Of a DNA stretch of 64,000 nt, positions 35,792-47,507 are shown one piece after another. A model generated the notes under the pieces. It searched no databases and had not been told where the DNA came from. It saw only the letters and a list, made by a program, of their open reading frames with translations. Each line of letters opens with the position of its first letter. Within the stretch, counting starts at the first letter, position 1. Source of the DNA: Castanea sativa. Taxonomy: Eukaryota > Streptophyta > Magnoliopsida > Fagales > Fagaceae. A program made the translations under genes and the position numbers. The stretch is from NCBI RefSeq assembly GCF_040712315.1, contig NC_134018.1:48795335-48859334 (forward strand). The letters run 5' to 3'.

Positions 35792-35806
35792 TTTTTTGAA
35801 AAGAGG
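35792..35806 (-). mobile_element. A-tailed micro-insertion (minus orientation)
   Basis: A 15-nt insert (minus strand CCTCTTTTCAAAAAA) between perfect 14-bp copies of TTTAAATTATACAT (35778-35791 and 35807-35820). Confidence 0.68.
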
Positions 35807-36008
35807 TTTAAATTATACATGATATTAGCTTATATTTTTTAAACTATACATTTATAAAATATGTAATAGTTTCTCATTATTTAGCTTACTCATTTTTTGA
35901 ACCATACATTTATAATTTAGACTCTTTGGTTTTTACACCTAATAATTCACTTACCGGCCACAAAAATCAAGACTTAATTGGATTTGGACTCTTTGATTTC
36001 TACACTTA

Positions 36009-36383
36009 CGCTCTGTTTGTTTCAGCATAAACGTTTTCTAGAAAATGGTTCATTTTTCAAAGAGCATTTTCTAGAAAACTGTATCATTTTCCAGTGTTTG
36101 GTAACGATCTTGAAAATGAACTTGAGAATATATTCTGATGTTTGGTATGCAAATTTTTATTTTTATTTTTTAAATTTCTTGTGTAATTTAAAACATGTGT
36201 ATTATGTAAACCAACTAATGTTATCAATATAAATAAAATAAATAAAAAACCAAGAATGAATTTGGTTTTCATACTAAAATTTTGACAATAGATACAATCA
36301 AAATTAGTTTTCAAATTTTCATAATCTCTACCACTCATCTTGCTCATATATATGGACAGTAATGTCCATACAAACATACATAC

Positions 36384-36445
<62 letters not shown>

Positions 36446-37372
36446 CATTTGTTTATATACATAAAATTGACATAGGAATACATCTTTAATAAGTACAAAT
36501 AACAATAACTTTTAATTGTTTATTCTTTTTGCTTGTACACTAATTGTCTACTATGGTTAACCACAAGTCTTTAATATTACTCGAAATTATGTATTAATAT
36601 AATGTATCTACATAGTATATTATTACTACATAGTATCTGCATAATGTATCTACCAGCAAATACATTTCCCCTAAACAATTATCATTCATTATATAACAAT
36701 ATTATTAATTTACCGTAAAGATTATCTTATGCAAAAGCAATTTAGATCCGGCACTATGTTTAAAATTTTCGTCTTTTACTTTATTCATTCTTTCTTCTTC
36801 TTTTTTATTTTTTATATTTTTTTAGCACTCTTATGTGCAAAAAATAACTACCTAGAATCTATCAAACCAAAAATTTCTTAGAGAAAAAAATAAAATCGAG
36901 TTTGAAATTCAAAGTAAAGAATTGAGATTTTGGTAGAGAGGAATGAAATAATTACTGCTGCAAATATGTTCTCCTTTGCAAGTTAGTAGAGAGGAATGGA
37001 ATAATTACTGAGCAATGAGGGGGGGAAAATCTAATTAGAGAACTGTGTTATAAAGGGGAAAAGAAACATGGAGAGAGAGAGAGAGAGAGAGAGATCTATA
37101 AAAGAGGGGAGATAAGAGGTAGTGACAGTGAGGGTGTGAGGAAAGAAAAAGAAAAGGGAAGAGAGAAAGAGTAAGAGAGTATACCATGAGAAAGATTGTT
37201 TTCCAAAATTTTTTTTTGGAAAACAACTTATAGAAAACAAGCCTTATTTTTATTAAGATTTTCCGTTGACTAAAGACAGTTTTCCGTTGACCATTTTTTT
37301 TTGTGCTACCAAACACTGGAAAATGTGGAAAACTATCTTTACAGAAGGTTTTTCAGCGAAACAAACAGAGCG
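36009..37372. mobile_element. PIF/Harbinger-type element (1.36 kb)
   Basis: The ends CGCTCTGTTTGTTTC are present on both sides in inverted orientation and flanked by TTA (36006-36008 and 37373-37375). Subterminal 'ttttccagtgtttggta' is also mirrored. The interior carries a (TA)n tract and a GA run (about 37072-37094) but no transposase that I can recognise. Confidence 0.75.
36385..36442 (+). repeat. (TA)n microsatellite
   Basis: About 29 TA units inside the Harbinger-type element. Confidence 0.95.
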
Positions 37373-37699
37373 TTAATAATTCACTTGACACAAAATTAAA
37401 AATTATATGGGACACATGGCATAAAATTAAGGATCTAATTAAAATCTAATTGGATTTTCTCTAAACTTTGACCATTAATATATATATATATATATAGATA
37501 AAATATAAGAAGAAAAAATTATAATCGGGAGTTTAAATATAGAATATAATTTAAATTTAATTAATAACATATATTAAAATATTGACTTGTGAATTTGTGA
37601 AGCTTGAAAATTTTAAGTGGCAAAATATTATAAGGTCAACCAAAAGCCAAAATTTTCAGTTTTATATAGATTATAGATTGTAGATTACTCGTGCTAATT

Positions 37700-38612
37700 G
37701 CATAACATTATATGTCTCAAATTTTAGAAGTAAACATGTAAGTGGTATTGATATACTCTATTTGTTTTGATAGCATAAGAGGCCTAACCTTTTTAGAATG
37801 TATATGGAGAAAAAAAAAAGTCAAGTAAAAAATGTGAGTTATAAAACATTTTTTGTTCTTTCTAAGAATTCATTATTTTTAAATATTGTTATTATTATTG
37901 CTTTTTGGTTCTATTTATTTTAATAATAGTTTTAAGAATACTGCAAATTTTACTACATTAAACTTACAAATTGACATGTCGTTATTAAACTTACAAATTG
38001 ACATGTCGTTAATCACCATAAAATAATCAAGTCATTAATTTATTAGGTAGTTGAAACTTACCATTCACCTTTATTGTCATATTAATTTGCAAGTTTTATG
38101 TAGTAAAAATTATTGTGCCTGAAAAATTATTAGATACTTCTGATATGCAATGGTGTTGTTCTCTTCTCTACTCACATTCATGGGGGATTTTACGCATAAT
38201 TTTAATTAGTAAGATCTACGATAAATGTGAAAGGAGTGAGCGCTACTTTACCATATTCAAAAATAACCAAATAATTACGCGTATTGCTTTTAGCATTTTC
38301 CTTCTTTTAATATTTAAAATGGCAAAATATCTTTATTTATTGACTTGCCTTTTAGTAGAAAATTGAAATTTAGGTGCCAAATAAAATTGTCAAGGGGTAA
38401 GATCATTTTCCCCATAACTTAAAAATACAAATTGTACATCTAATTTTTATTATAAATCAATAGTTACAACAATGAAAGAAACCATTTCTCCCTAATTCAT
38501 TTGACTACAATTTTCATAAACCAAAAATATTTAATCTTGGATTTGTGTGAGAGATTATCAATATTAACTAATTATCTTATCCATATTAACCATACTAACC
38601 ATAGATCCCAGA
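37700..38612. other. No gene seen
   Basis: AT-rich sequence. A 24-bp direct repeat ('aaacttacaaattgacatgt') occurs twice at 37967-38012. No splice-supported coding region. Confidence 0.5.
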
Positions 38613-39168
38613 CAGTGGCGGAGCTAGGATTTTAGTTTAGAGGGGGCAAAATTAAAAGACGATATTAAAAGTGAAATTTATCTAAAAAACATTAATCAAC
38701 AATAATAACAAAATAATTAAAAAATTGTAAGCAAATATGAATATATTTCATATTATTAAAATAAATAAACAAAAACAACCAATTCATAGCTACTAAAAAA
38801 CTTACAAACTGATGGAGTAAAAATATGATTAGTGTTACTTAAAAAATATAATGAATAAATGTTTGAAATTATTTTTTGTGATTGGTGACATGCCAATTTG
38901 TAAGACATAAGTAGTAAAATTTGTAATATCTCTAGCATCATTCAAAGATAAAATGCTGTGAAAAGTATCATAAATAGTAAAAATGATGTAAATAATGATA
39001 TAAAATAAAAATAAAAAAATAGTGAAATAGGTGGTTTGGTCACTTTCAAGTTTTAACAAGTAGAAGTCTTTTTTTTTTTCATGTGACTACTAATACAAAA
39101 AAAAAAAAAAAAAATTAGGAGTCAGGGGGGCAGGTGCCCCCTCTCGCCCCCCTCTGGCTCCGCCAGTG
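38613..39168. mobile_element. hAT-type non-autonomous element (556 bp)
   Basis: The left end CAGTGGCGGAGCTAGG and right end (other strand) CACTGGCGGAGCCAGAG are flanked by a perfect 8-bp duplication ATCCCAGA (38605-38612 and 39169-39176). Subterminal G/C runs ('agggggcaaaatt', 'gcaggtgccccct') are typical of this family. Confidence 0.85.
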
Positions 39169-39929
39169 ATCCCAGATGTTGTCAAATTTATAATTTAACC
39201 ACTTAACGAATACAATTAGTTATTAAATAACATATAATTGTAAATCATTCTTTGTTCAATAGGTAATTATCAATCATTCTTAAAATTATTTTTCACTTCT
39301 TCTAAAAAAAATATATATATTTTTCACTTTGCCAATATAGAAAAAAAAAAAAACAAAAAAAAAACTGTGTATATATTCCTTTACTCATGCTGTTTGGGGG
39401 GATATCTTGATGACGGCAGGTTTGACCAGTCATGTACCATGAATTTCACGGACGTCTAAATTGCCTTTTTCTTGGGTCAGACTTTGCTTTCATTTCTCCA
39501 AATTGCCTTTTGACTACAGCCATATGGGCCATTTACGCAACTTGAAACTTGGAAGTCACAAATGGTTGACGCATCCATTCAGATACTTATTGATAACGTA
39601 CAAGGACAAGGATGAGTTGGAGTAGGATAACTTTAAGGATAAGTATACCCTCATTTTCAATATAAATTTAGGGTTGAGATTTTTTTTTTAGTATCTAACA
39701 GTTACATGAAATACATTTATTTTAAATGCTAGACTTTTATGGATGAATGATACATTGCATTGCACCTTTTTGTTGTGTGTGTTTTAATTTTAATTTTAAT
39801 TTTTTGGAAATTTGTGATTGTTGAAAGTTTATTTTTACCTTAATAGAATGTTCAGTTTTATCAAATTTAAGTGACAGAACATATCAAAAATTGAAGCCTA
39901 GAAATAAATTAATATATTAATAATTTTTT

Positions 39930-41128
39930 GGTAAAAATGTAAAACTGACCTTCTAACTTTCATTTATATATATTTTTTTATTTCAGTCCTCTAACCATCA
40001 GTTTTGTCAATTTAATCTCTAACTTTCAATTTTTGTCAATACAGAACTCCTTTACAACTCAATTAGTGGCTGCCGTTAATGTCACTGAAACGACGCTGTT
40101 TTGCTTTTTCTTTTTTTTTATTGGATATAAAAGAAAATAAGAAAAAATCTAGAAAAAAAAAAAAAAAACATTTAGGGCACGACCACATTTCAATTCAAAA
40201 TTCCGAGGAATCACCAAATCGCCATTGAAGATCTCCAAACCACAATCCAAAACCTCTCCCCTAACGCTCTCCCAATGCTCCTCAACTCCCTCTACAACGC
40301 CATTTCCTTCAACCCAAAACCCTCCACCTGTAAGGACTCCCTCCGCCTCCTCGCCTTCACCTGTGTCGCCCACCCTGACTCCTCATTTGCCCACCTCACC
40401 AAAATCATCGGCCACGTCATCAAGCGCCTCAAGGACTCTGACTCCGCCGTCCGCAACGCCTGTCGCGACGCCATTGGCTCACTCTCTAACCTCTACCTCA
40501 AGCCCCCTGCCAGTAGCGGTAATGGTAATAACGAGAGCGTGGTGGGGTTGTTCGTGAGGCCACTGTTCGAGGCGATGGGGGAGCTAAACAAGGTGGTGCA
40601 GTCCGGTGTGGCAATGTGTATGGCGAAGATGGTGGAGTGTGCCGCCGAGCCGCCCGTCTCCACGTTCTAGAAGCTCTGCCCTAGGATTTGTAGGTTGCTT
40701 AATAATCCTAACTTACTCAACAAGGCTTTGCTCTTGCCCGTCATCGCCAGCTTGTCTCAGGTTTTGTGTTGATTTCATTGCTTTGTTATATGCATTGTGT
40801 TCAATTGATGTAATTTTGAACTGAAATGTGTTATTTTGAGTATTGGGTTCGATTAAATTAGAATGTGGTTATTGATTCCTCGGTTTTGAAATGTTTTCTT
40901 TTTTATTTTTTCAGATTTTTCTTATTTTCTTTTAATTCCAAATTTTTTTAAAAAAAAATGCCAAACGGCGTCGTTTCAGTGACATTAACGGTAGCTACTA
41001 ACTGAGTTGTAATGGAGTCCTGCATTGACAAAAATTGAAAGTTAGAGGACTGAATTGACAAAACTGAAAATTAGAAGATTGAAATGAAAAAAAGGCGAAA
41101 GTTAGAGGGTTAGTTTTGCATTTTTGCC
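39930..41128. mobile_element. Pack-MULE: Mutator-like element carrying a TORTIFOLIA1-like gene fragment
   Basis: The termini GGTAAAAATGTAAAACTGAC and (other strand) GGCAAAAATGCAAAACTAAC begin ~170-bp inverted repeats (39930-40103 and 40960-41128) with mirrored 'taatgtcactgaaacgacg'. A perfect 9-bp duplication TAATTTTTT flanks them (39921-39929 and 41129-41137). The interior is host-derived coding sequence, markedly more GC-rich than its surroundings. Confidence 0.9.
40194..40760 (+). pseudogene. Captured exon fragment of a TORTIFOLIA1/SPIRAL2-like microtubule-associated protein
   Basis: The frame reads HQIAIEDLQ..., then SLRLLAFTCVAHPDSSFAHL, KRLKDSDSAVRNACRDAIGS and LFVRPLFEAMGELNK. This matches the N-terminal HEAT/TOG-like region of plant TORTIFOLIA1-family proteins, which bind cortical microtubules. 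The fragment lacks its true start and stops at TAG 40668-40670, where family members have a Gln before KLCPR. The frame continues past it (LCPRICRLLNNPNLLNKALL, ending SLSQ) to a natural-looking donor (CAG/gttttg at 40760) with intron sequence beyond. Genomic DNA was therefore captured, not a cDNA. Non-functional as the original gene; transcription as an antisense or chimeric RNA is possible. Confidence 0.85.
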
Positions 41129-41394
41129 TAATTTTTTTAATAAAAAAAACAATAACAGAATATTTCGGAAACAAACGCTATAGATTGAAACTTTATAAAA
41201 AAATAAAATAAAATAAAAAAACAATAACAGAATATTCCAAAATTTGAAAATAATTTAATGACCAAGTCTTAAATATGGTTAGTGAAAATTTTGTTGGTTA
41301 AATATCACTGTTCGTCGTCACAAAAATTTGAAGGGAAAAAAAACTTCCAACAAAAAATGATTAGGGCTTGGTTTAATAAAAAAAAAAACACTTT

Positions 41395-42132
41395 TGTGGG
41401 GATTAAAAAGACCTAAGTAAGTATTTGGGCCTTGGGCTTTATTAATGGGCGCTAATTTGTTTTGGACTAAAAGCCCCCTAGAACTGCAGGTCGGCCCATG
41501 AGTTGAGAGTCCAAGGATTCATCCTCGGATAGACCCACAATGACCCTGGGATTCGTCAAAAAGATCAAGGCAGAGTTCTGGAAAAATCGTTGGTTAAGAG
41601 GAGGATTTAAGCACCCTCCAGACGCAACGGTGTGAGAAAATATCTCAAAAAAAGGCTGCTATCTCCACATTAAAGACCCTGCACCTACCTCCCTGGCCGC
41701 ATTAATGGGAAAATGACCCCTGAATAGTAGAAGTCAGCCTTCTTGCTATCGTTTGAAGACTTCTAGAGGGTGGTGGATGGGATAGGTGTCTAATAGGGTG
41801 ATTTGCGTTACACGTGGATAAAGAGGGAAAAAAAAAGTATTTAAGAAGGGAAGAGAGTAAAGAAAAGGGGGGCTAGACAAATATTAAAGACTGTAACCTT
41901 TGAAAGAAGAAAGAGAAGTAATACATAAGTTGTCCTCGGCTTACGTCCGAGGAGGTTCTTTTGCCCTGTTTGTCTATTGTTTGCAAATACTGTAATATCC
42001 TAGCCTGTTCATCGAGCTTCGAATATCACTAAACTAGATTGCGAGCACACACTCTACAAATTTCATTATTTAAGGCTCATTGGGTCTGAGCCCACGTGTG
42101 TTTTTGGGTCCAGGCGCAATTGTGCACCTACA
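41395..42132 (+). mobile_element. Solo LTR (738 bp)
   Basis: Begins TGTGGGGATTAAAAAGACC and ends GTGCACCTACA. Flanks ACTTT and GCTTT match at 4 of 5 positions. It contains a TATA-like 'gtatttaagaagg' (about 41850) and the hairpin 'tcctcggcttacgtccgagga'. Its middle ('gcattaatgggaaaatgacc') is homologous to the minus-strand partial LTR at the right edge of the window. Confidence 0.72.
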
Positions 42133-43059
42133 GCTTTCATACCTGATCAAGCTAGAAGTGTTTTTTGAAATTTTAGTGACAAGGAATTGTGATATTTATC
42201 TCAAAAAAGATTTCACTAATTAACTGCGGTTAGGATTTAGTCAATAGAATCTTTTCAGAATTTGAAATATTTTATTACAGCTATTAAGTATTTTAAGTGC
42301 ATATATAGTGTCATCACTCAATTAAATAAAATACTATATGACTACTTTTAAATCTTTAACAAAAATAAAATAAAAATAAAATATCTACTGTCACTATTAT
42401 GCACAAGTCATGTTGTAAGCATGTTGTCTCATACAATATGCAGTTTAAAATGTACGTGTATATATTTTGATTATTAGATAGTTGGGGGATAAAGATTTAA
42501 ATCTTTGATGTTTTTGTTGAAAACATCAAAAGTTGCCAACTAGTTAATCTACAAGGCTCTTGGCAAAAAAATATGTTTATCTTTAATAATTGACATGTGA
42601 TTTAATTTATTAGAAAAACAATTGAAAATAAATGTCGAATGGGTTTGGAAAATTGGAAAATAGATGTGAACATGATTTTTGTTTTTCTTTCTCGTGGGAA
42701 ACTGATTCCACAATCCACATTCCAGTCTTCTTTTTTTTAGGCACATTCCACTTTCCAGTCTTGGTTCATGCCTTTATTGGCAACGATACATTCAACAAGA
42801 AACATGCTTTATAACTCATTATTTTTTTCCTTTTTCAGACTGGAAAAACTAATCTCTAATTCGGGTCATGTTAAGTGGTACTTTTAGGATAATTATTAAT
42901 AAAGTAGTATATTAGAAAAGTTTTGACACAATTTTTATGGAAAATATAAAAAGTTGTTAGCAAAGTTAATTACTTTATTATTTTCCCATAAAATGTTTCT
43001 AAAAATAACTCAAAAATCAATGCTCTTAATGCATTTGTTTACCTTTACCACCTCTAATT
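42133..43059. other. No gene seen; one possible micro-insertion
   Basis: AT-rich. 'cacattcca' is duplicated around a T-run insert near 42716-42750 (minus-strand GCCTA plus A-run), resembling the micro-insertions elsewhere. Confidence 0.4.
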
Positions 43060-43074
43060 AGTTGTTGTGCAACA

Positions 43075-43231
43075 CTTGCACACCCTGGTGCAATGATCAC
43101 TCCACAAGTATAAATGATTGTGAGGTGTGGGGGGCAAGGACCGGAGTTCAAGTCTCCAGGAGGAAGCTTCACACACATATACACTTAGATTAGAGTAAAG
43201 TAGAAATTATATATTATATAAAAAAAAAATC
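43075..43231 (+). mobile_element. tRNA-derived SINE with 15-bp TSD
   Basis: A perfect duplication AGTTGTTGTGCAACA flanks it (43060-43074 and 43232-43246). Inside are an A-box-like 'tggtgcaatgatcact', a B-box-like 'ggagttcaagtctcc' about 50 nt downstream, and a terminal A-run. It has no coding capacity. Confidence 0.85.
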
Positions 43232-43746
43232 AGTTGTTGTGCAACAGTTTCCTGAAAAAGCAAGACTTAGTACAGTACTTAAGTGTTGTTCATTACATTC
43301 CTCTCTTAGAATTCTGCCATGTAACTTTTTTCTCATGAATTGAAGTGTATTTTTTAAGTTAAGCAGACATAAGGCAAAATTTTAAGAGGAGAACCTAAGA
43401 TACTGTGCATAAGTTTTGTCATTCCGAAATATACATAATTTGGAGACTGATGTTTGCCTAAAGCTGGGCGACTTTGTTTTTTGTTTTCTTAGTTCTAATA
43501 TTGCTTGCACTAAGAACAAAAAGTTACCAATGTACCAAGCCCTAGCTAGATAGTATACACGAAGAAAATGACAAATTACAAGTCAAGGCTAATAAGAAAA
43601 AGTTGTGGTCAATATGCAACTCAATATCCAAGCATCGTGAACTTTGTTATCTAGTTGAGGAATTTTCGCACTTGTTTCTATCCACATGTTGCTTGCAAAT
43701 TACTTTGGGCCTGCACTCAATACATATTTAGTTATAATATTATTTT

Positions 43747-44033
43747 GGTTAAAATATGTATTTGGTCCATATCATTTACATTATATTTTAATTATGTCAA
43801 TTTAGTTTTTAATGTTTTAGTATCGTGTCAATTTAGTCAAAATTGCCGATGTGGCTAACAGCCAAAATAAAAATTAGTTTTCTTTGATGTGGTAATAAAT
43901 TAGTTTTTTTTAACTTGTTAGCAATTTCCATCTAAAAGATAACGGAATAGACTAAATTGACACAACACTGAAATATATAGAGATCAAATTGAAATATAGT
44001 GTAAAAGATAGGGATGAAATACGTAGTTTACTC
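43747..44033. mobile_element. Mutator-type MITE (287 bp), same family as 496-1984
   Basis: The ends GGTTAAAATATGTATTTGGT and (other strand) GAGTAAACTACGTATTTCAT are flanked by a perfect 9-bp duplication TATTATTTT (43738-43746 and 44034-44042). Subterminal 'tgtcaatttag' blocks are shared with the larger element. Confidence 0.85.
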
Positions 44034-44042
44034 TATTATTTT

Positions 44043-45263
44043 TAGCATCATTATTATTGTATTAATTTTTTTTGGTAGTGTTGAGGGAAAATTTTGATGT
44101 TCCTGAATATAATATGGGGTAGCCAAGCCGAAACTCGACGATGGGCCCTTGAAATAAAGCCCAAAGGCTTTCGGTGATGTGTAAGCCCGCCCAAGCAAGA
44201 GATAGAGGTTGCACCCTGACAAAAAGACAACAATAAAGCCCAATAAACACAGTTTTGCTATTAGTTTGTTATATTATTAGTCCTTTTACAACATCATAGT
44301 TCAAATCAGTCCTTCAGTGGTACGGTATTATCTCCTGTAGTAAGGTGATTCATATTCAATTATTAAATAAATTTAATAAAGTATTAACTTCAAGAAATTC
44401 TTGTGTATTTTTTTAATAGGGTCCATAGTACTCTCAGACATCATTACATCAATATGAAGAAAAAATTCCAAAAAATCTCAAATACATTATAGCCTCCTAT
44501 AGTAAAATAATAAGTAAATATTAGTGGCTACATAGTGATGAAAAAGGAGATATTTGGCATGGTATGAAGGGAGAGAGGGAATCCCAGCTCAGTGCAGCAT
44601 GGTTACCAAGATCCTTAAGGGAAATGTGGGTGGTATCTAAGGAGAAGCTTTTTTTGCTGGGTGAGTGTGTGAGCTTATGAGAAGCTGGTTAAGAGGAAGC
44701 TTGGCTGAGTTTCGTGGAGGGAGTTTAGGCTGGTTATGGTCAGTTATGGGACGTTTATGGAGTAGGAAGGTGTAAGCAAGGTGGGGAATGTTGGTGTTAT
44801 GGTGACTATAGGCTAAGAAAGGTTGTGAGTGAGCTTAAAAGAGCTTGGGGAAGCTTAAAGAAAGCTTAAGAGGGATTGAATTTCTGCAGAATGTAGCCAA
44901 TGACAGAAATTTTTAGAGAGGCTTGATCCTCTCCTTAGAGGCTAGAGTGGTTTGCCTTTTATAGAGATGATTAGAGCAAGCATTAATTAGCTAAAATCCA
45001 AAAAAACGTAGGTCTGATTCAGGGGAGCAAGACAGCTGAATTAATAACCTAGATTTGGCCTAAAAATGGGAGATTTGCTTTTGGGGCTATTTTGCTTCTT
45101 TAGGCAATGTCACACATGGGTAGTATTTGAGGTAATCTTGCATTAAATGTTAAGCTTGTTGAGATTGTGTTCAGGCAATGGTATTAAGGCAAGTATTAAG
45201 GAAGGATCTTAGTGCTGCAACTGAGATTTGGACCCTATGAAGTAGGATTCAATACCCCAAGCC
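44043..45263. other. No gene seen; retrotransposon-like non-coding sequence
   Basis: GC-richer than its surroundings, with repeated 'gagcttaaaagagcttgggg' and 'aagcttaagaggg' type motifs and 'gcccaaaggctttcggtgat'. It has the character of LTR-retrotransposon non-coding DNA, but no LTR boundary could be set. Confidence 0.35.
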
Positions 45264-45473
45264 TAGGGATGGCCATACCCATTGGGTAATGGATGTCCAA
45301 CCCTACCCGATCCAAATGTTCTGGGTAATACCCGGTTCTTTATGGGTAAAACTTAATCAGGTAGGGTATGGATATTACCCGAATTGTTCGGGTAGGGTAT
45401 GAATATTATCCAAACACGACCCATATAAAAAAAAGAAAAAAAAAACTATCTCACCGTCACTCACACTCTTCGA

Positions 45474-45892
45474 TGAGAAACCACAACAACAACAACAATC
45501 ACAATAACTACTCGGAGGAGAGATTCAACGGAAGAAATTTCCTATTAAAGCGGTCGTACTCATTTGGATTTGAACAGAATATAGCATCGGAGAGGATGGT
45601 GGAGCTGACAACAACATCATCATGGTGGTACAGAAGAGGAAATTTCTGGAGCAAATGACCATCGCCGTTTGGATCCATAACAAAACCTAGAGTTTTCTCA
45701 TTCCGCTACTACAGAGGAATGAAATCGCCGTTTTTCTAATGAAGAGGATTCTTCGTTATCAGAAAGATTCGCCAGCTTCGGCAACAGCGTCAAAGGTAGA
45801 TCATCAAGAAGAACGAAATCACGCTACTTCACCTTGGTCAGACCAGCTGATCCTGTCGTCAAAATCTCCGATCACGTTTACGACCTTTTCCA

Positions 45893-45894
<2 letters not shown>
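45474..45894 (+). pseudogene. Captured host coding fragment, possibly RING-H2/ATL-type C-terminal region
   Basis: The frame opens at ATG 45474 with an Asn/His run, then LLKRSYSFGFEQN, SSWWYRRGNFWSK, a stop at 45656-45658, then PSPFGSITKPRVFSFRYYRG. A frameshift with stops follows near 45738, and another frame resumes with SERFASFGNSVKGRSSRRTK and DHVYDLF before a possible donor (CCAAG/gtctct). The Ser/Arg-rich KRSYSFG and PSPFGS pattern is reminiscent of C-terminal tails of plant RING-H2 ATL proteins, but no RING is included, so identity is tentative. Clearly broken. Confidence 0.55.

Positions 45895-45895
<1 letters not shown>

Positions 45896-45960
<65 letters not shown>
45896..45960 (+). 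repeat. (TC)n microsatellite, about 32 units
   Basis: A pure run inside the hAT element, directly after the captured fragment. Confidence 0.95.
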
Positions 45961-45964
<4 letters not shown>

Positions 45965-46290
45965 GCTTGCTCAGAAAATTCTAAGTTTCTGTTTGGTTGA
46001 GGACATAATATAGATATACACAGTAACAAACCAAAGAGTGGGGAAAAAAACACGTGGAGGGGCCATAAAGCTATTGGTTAGTTTTTAAGTTAAAATGTTT
46101 TGGATTTAAAAAAAAATTAAATTAAATGGGTTTTAGGTAGGGTATGGATATCCATGGATAATATATCTGGGTAAAATTCGAGTATGAATACTAATGGGTA
46201 TTGATATTTGGGCATCCATGGGCAAACGTTTTGGGTAGGGTATGGGTATACCCAATCCATAACCTACCCATGGCCATCCCTACCCAAGCC

Positions 46291-47505
46291 AGATGTCGAA
46301 GTTTAAATCCACTTCAGAGGAATTTGTTGGAGGTCCCTTTATACCCTCCAAACCATATGTTCCCAAATTTTCCCCTTTAGGATTCATGAGCTTGGTTCAT
46401 GAATCAATTACATACATTTTTAGTAATAAAATAAACTATTTGGTTGAAGATTTCATGAGCTTGGAGGTCTTGGTTATAGCTTCCTTGAGTTGTGACCAAA
46501 ACTTGGGGAAGAAGGGTATTTATTACCCATTAGCCTTTAGGTGTCAGCCTCTGGTATTGTTCACGTCAGAGTTGGCAGTGGGACAAGTCATCAGCTCTTA
46601 ATTTGGTTTAGGAGCTTGGTTGCTTCTTGAGGTAACCTCCAGCGGAAAGCAGAACTGAATGGAGTTCTCTAGTGGGGTCAGTTTGCACACATGGGCTGTT
46701 TTGGCTGAGATTTCATGTTGGCCTTGGGCATAAGGGCTAAGTATTTTGGTGGGCTTCTAACTTAGTGGTTCTCTCCACTTAGGCCTATCCTTTTGCTTTC
46801 TCATTATGAGCCCTACAAAATGGACAAAGCTACTATATATTGTTATGAATTTTTATTCCACACGGACTTTAGTTGTTAGTAGAAATAAAATGAATTCATG
46901 AGCTTTAATAAATATTTATGATAGGTTTTGGGTATTAATTTCCATGGACTTTAAATAACAACTTGTATAGTTTCTCATAATTTTTGCTATGGATTACTTT
47001 GTAAATGATATTTTCTTTGGGGCTTTTTAAATAATGACCTCCAATATTTTCTTGAGAATAATATATACCATGAGTTTTAAATAGAGACAATATCCACTAT
47101 AATGGAATAATGTGATATTCTCATGAGTTTTTCTATCATAATGGCATGTAGGATGAATAATTACCATGAGTTTTGGAAATAAATATTATGAATGTTGTGA
47201 TGTAAGATAGATAGTGAACATGAGTTTATAATATGATATGAAATAAATAAATGTCATGGATCTAAGATAAATAATCATAACTTTCCATGGCTTTTATAAG
47301 ATGATTGCCGTGTGTTTTGAGAATAAATAATTCATAAACTCTATGAGCTTGTAATATTATGGTAATAGGTTTAAGAATCTAGAGTATTGTTCACTATTGG
47401 ACTTTTAAGTGAAATAATTATAATATAGTATTTTGCCAAGTATTAATAACCTTGGACTTTTAATAAAATAGTTCCAAGTAATTAGCTTGGGCTTTTAATA
47501 GTGTC
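46291..47505. other. No gene seen; repeat-like
   Basis: AT-rich sequence with recurring 'catgagtttt' and 'ccatgagttttaaat' motifs at irregular spacing, continuous in style with the minisatellite that follows. A short frame at 46293-46601 has no family resemblance that I recognise. Confidence 0.35.
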
Positions 47506-47507
47506 AA

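Larger units (their letters stand above)
35719..37670 (-). mobile_element. Probable Helitron (minus), interrupted by a Harbinger-type element
   Basis: On the minus strand the 5' end is TCTATATAAAACTG and the 3' end has the short palindrome CCTATGCATATGCAGG, then 11 nt, then CTAG. The flanks are A (35718) and T (37671), as expected for Helitron insertion between A and T. Minus the nested element the unit is about 0.6 kb and non-coding. A second 5'-like end ('aattttatatagat') lies near 35400. Confidence 0.5.
45264..46282. mobile_element. hAT-type element (1.0 kb) carrying a host gene fragment
   Basis: The inverted ends TAGGGATGGCC are flanked by a perfect 8-bp duplication CCCAAGCC (45256-45263 and 46283-46290). 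Subterminal zones are full of 'gggtagggtatgg' and 'tatccatggataatat' type repeats, as seen in a well-known plant hAT MITE class. The middle is gene-derived and followed by a (CT)n tract. Confidence 0.88.

Noticed and set aside
45859..46053. Minus frame rich in RE dipeptides
   Set aside because: Translation of the (TC)n microsatellite.
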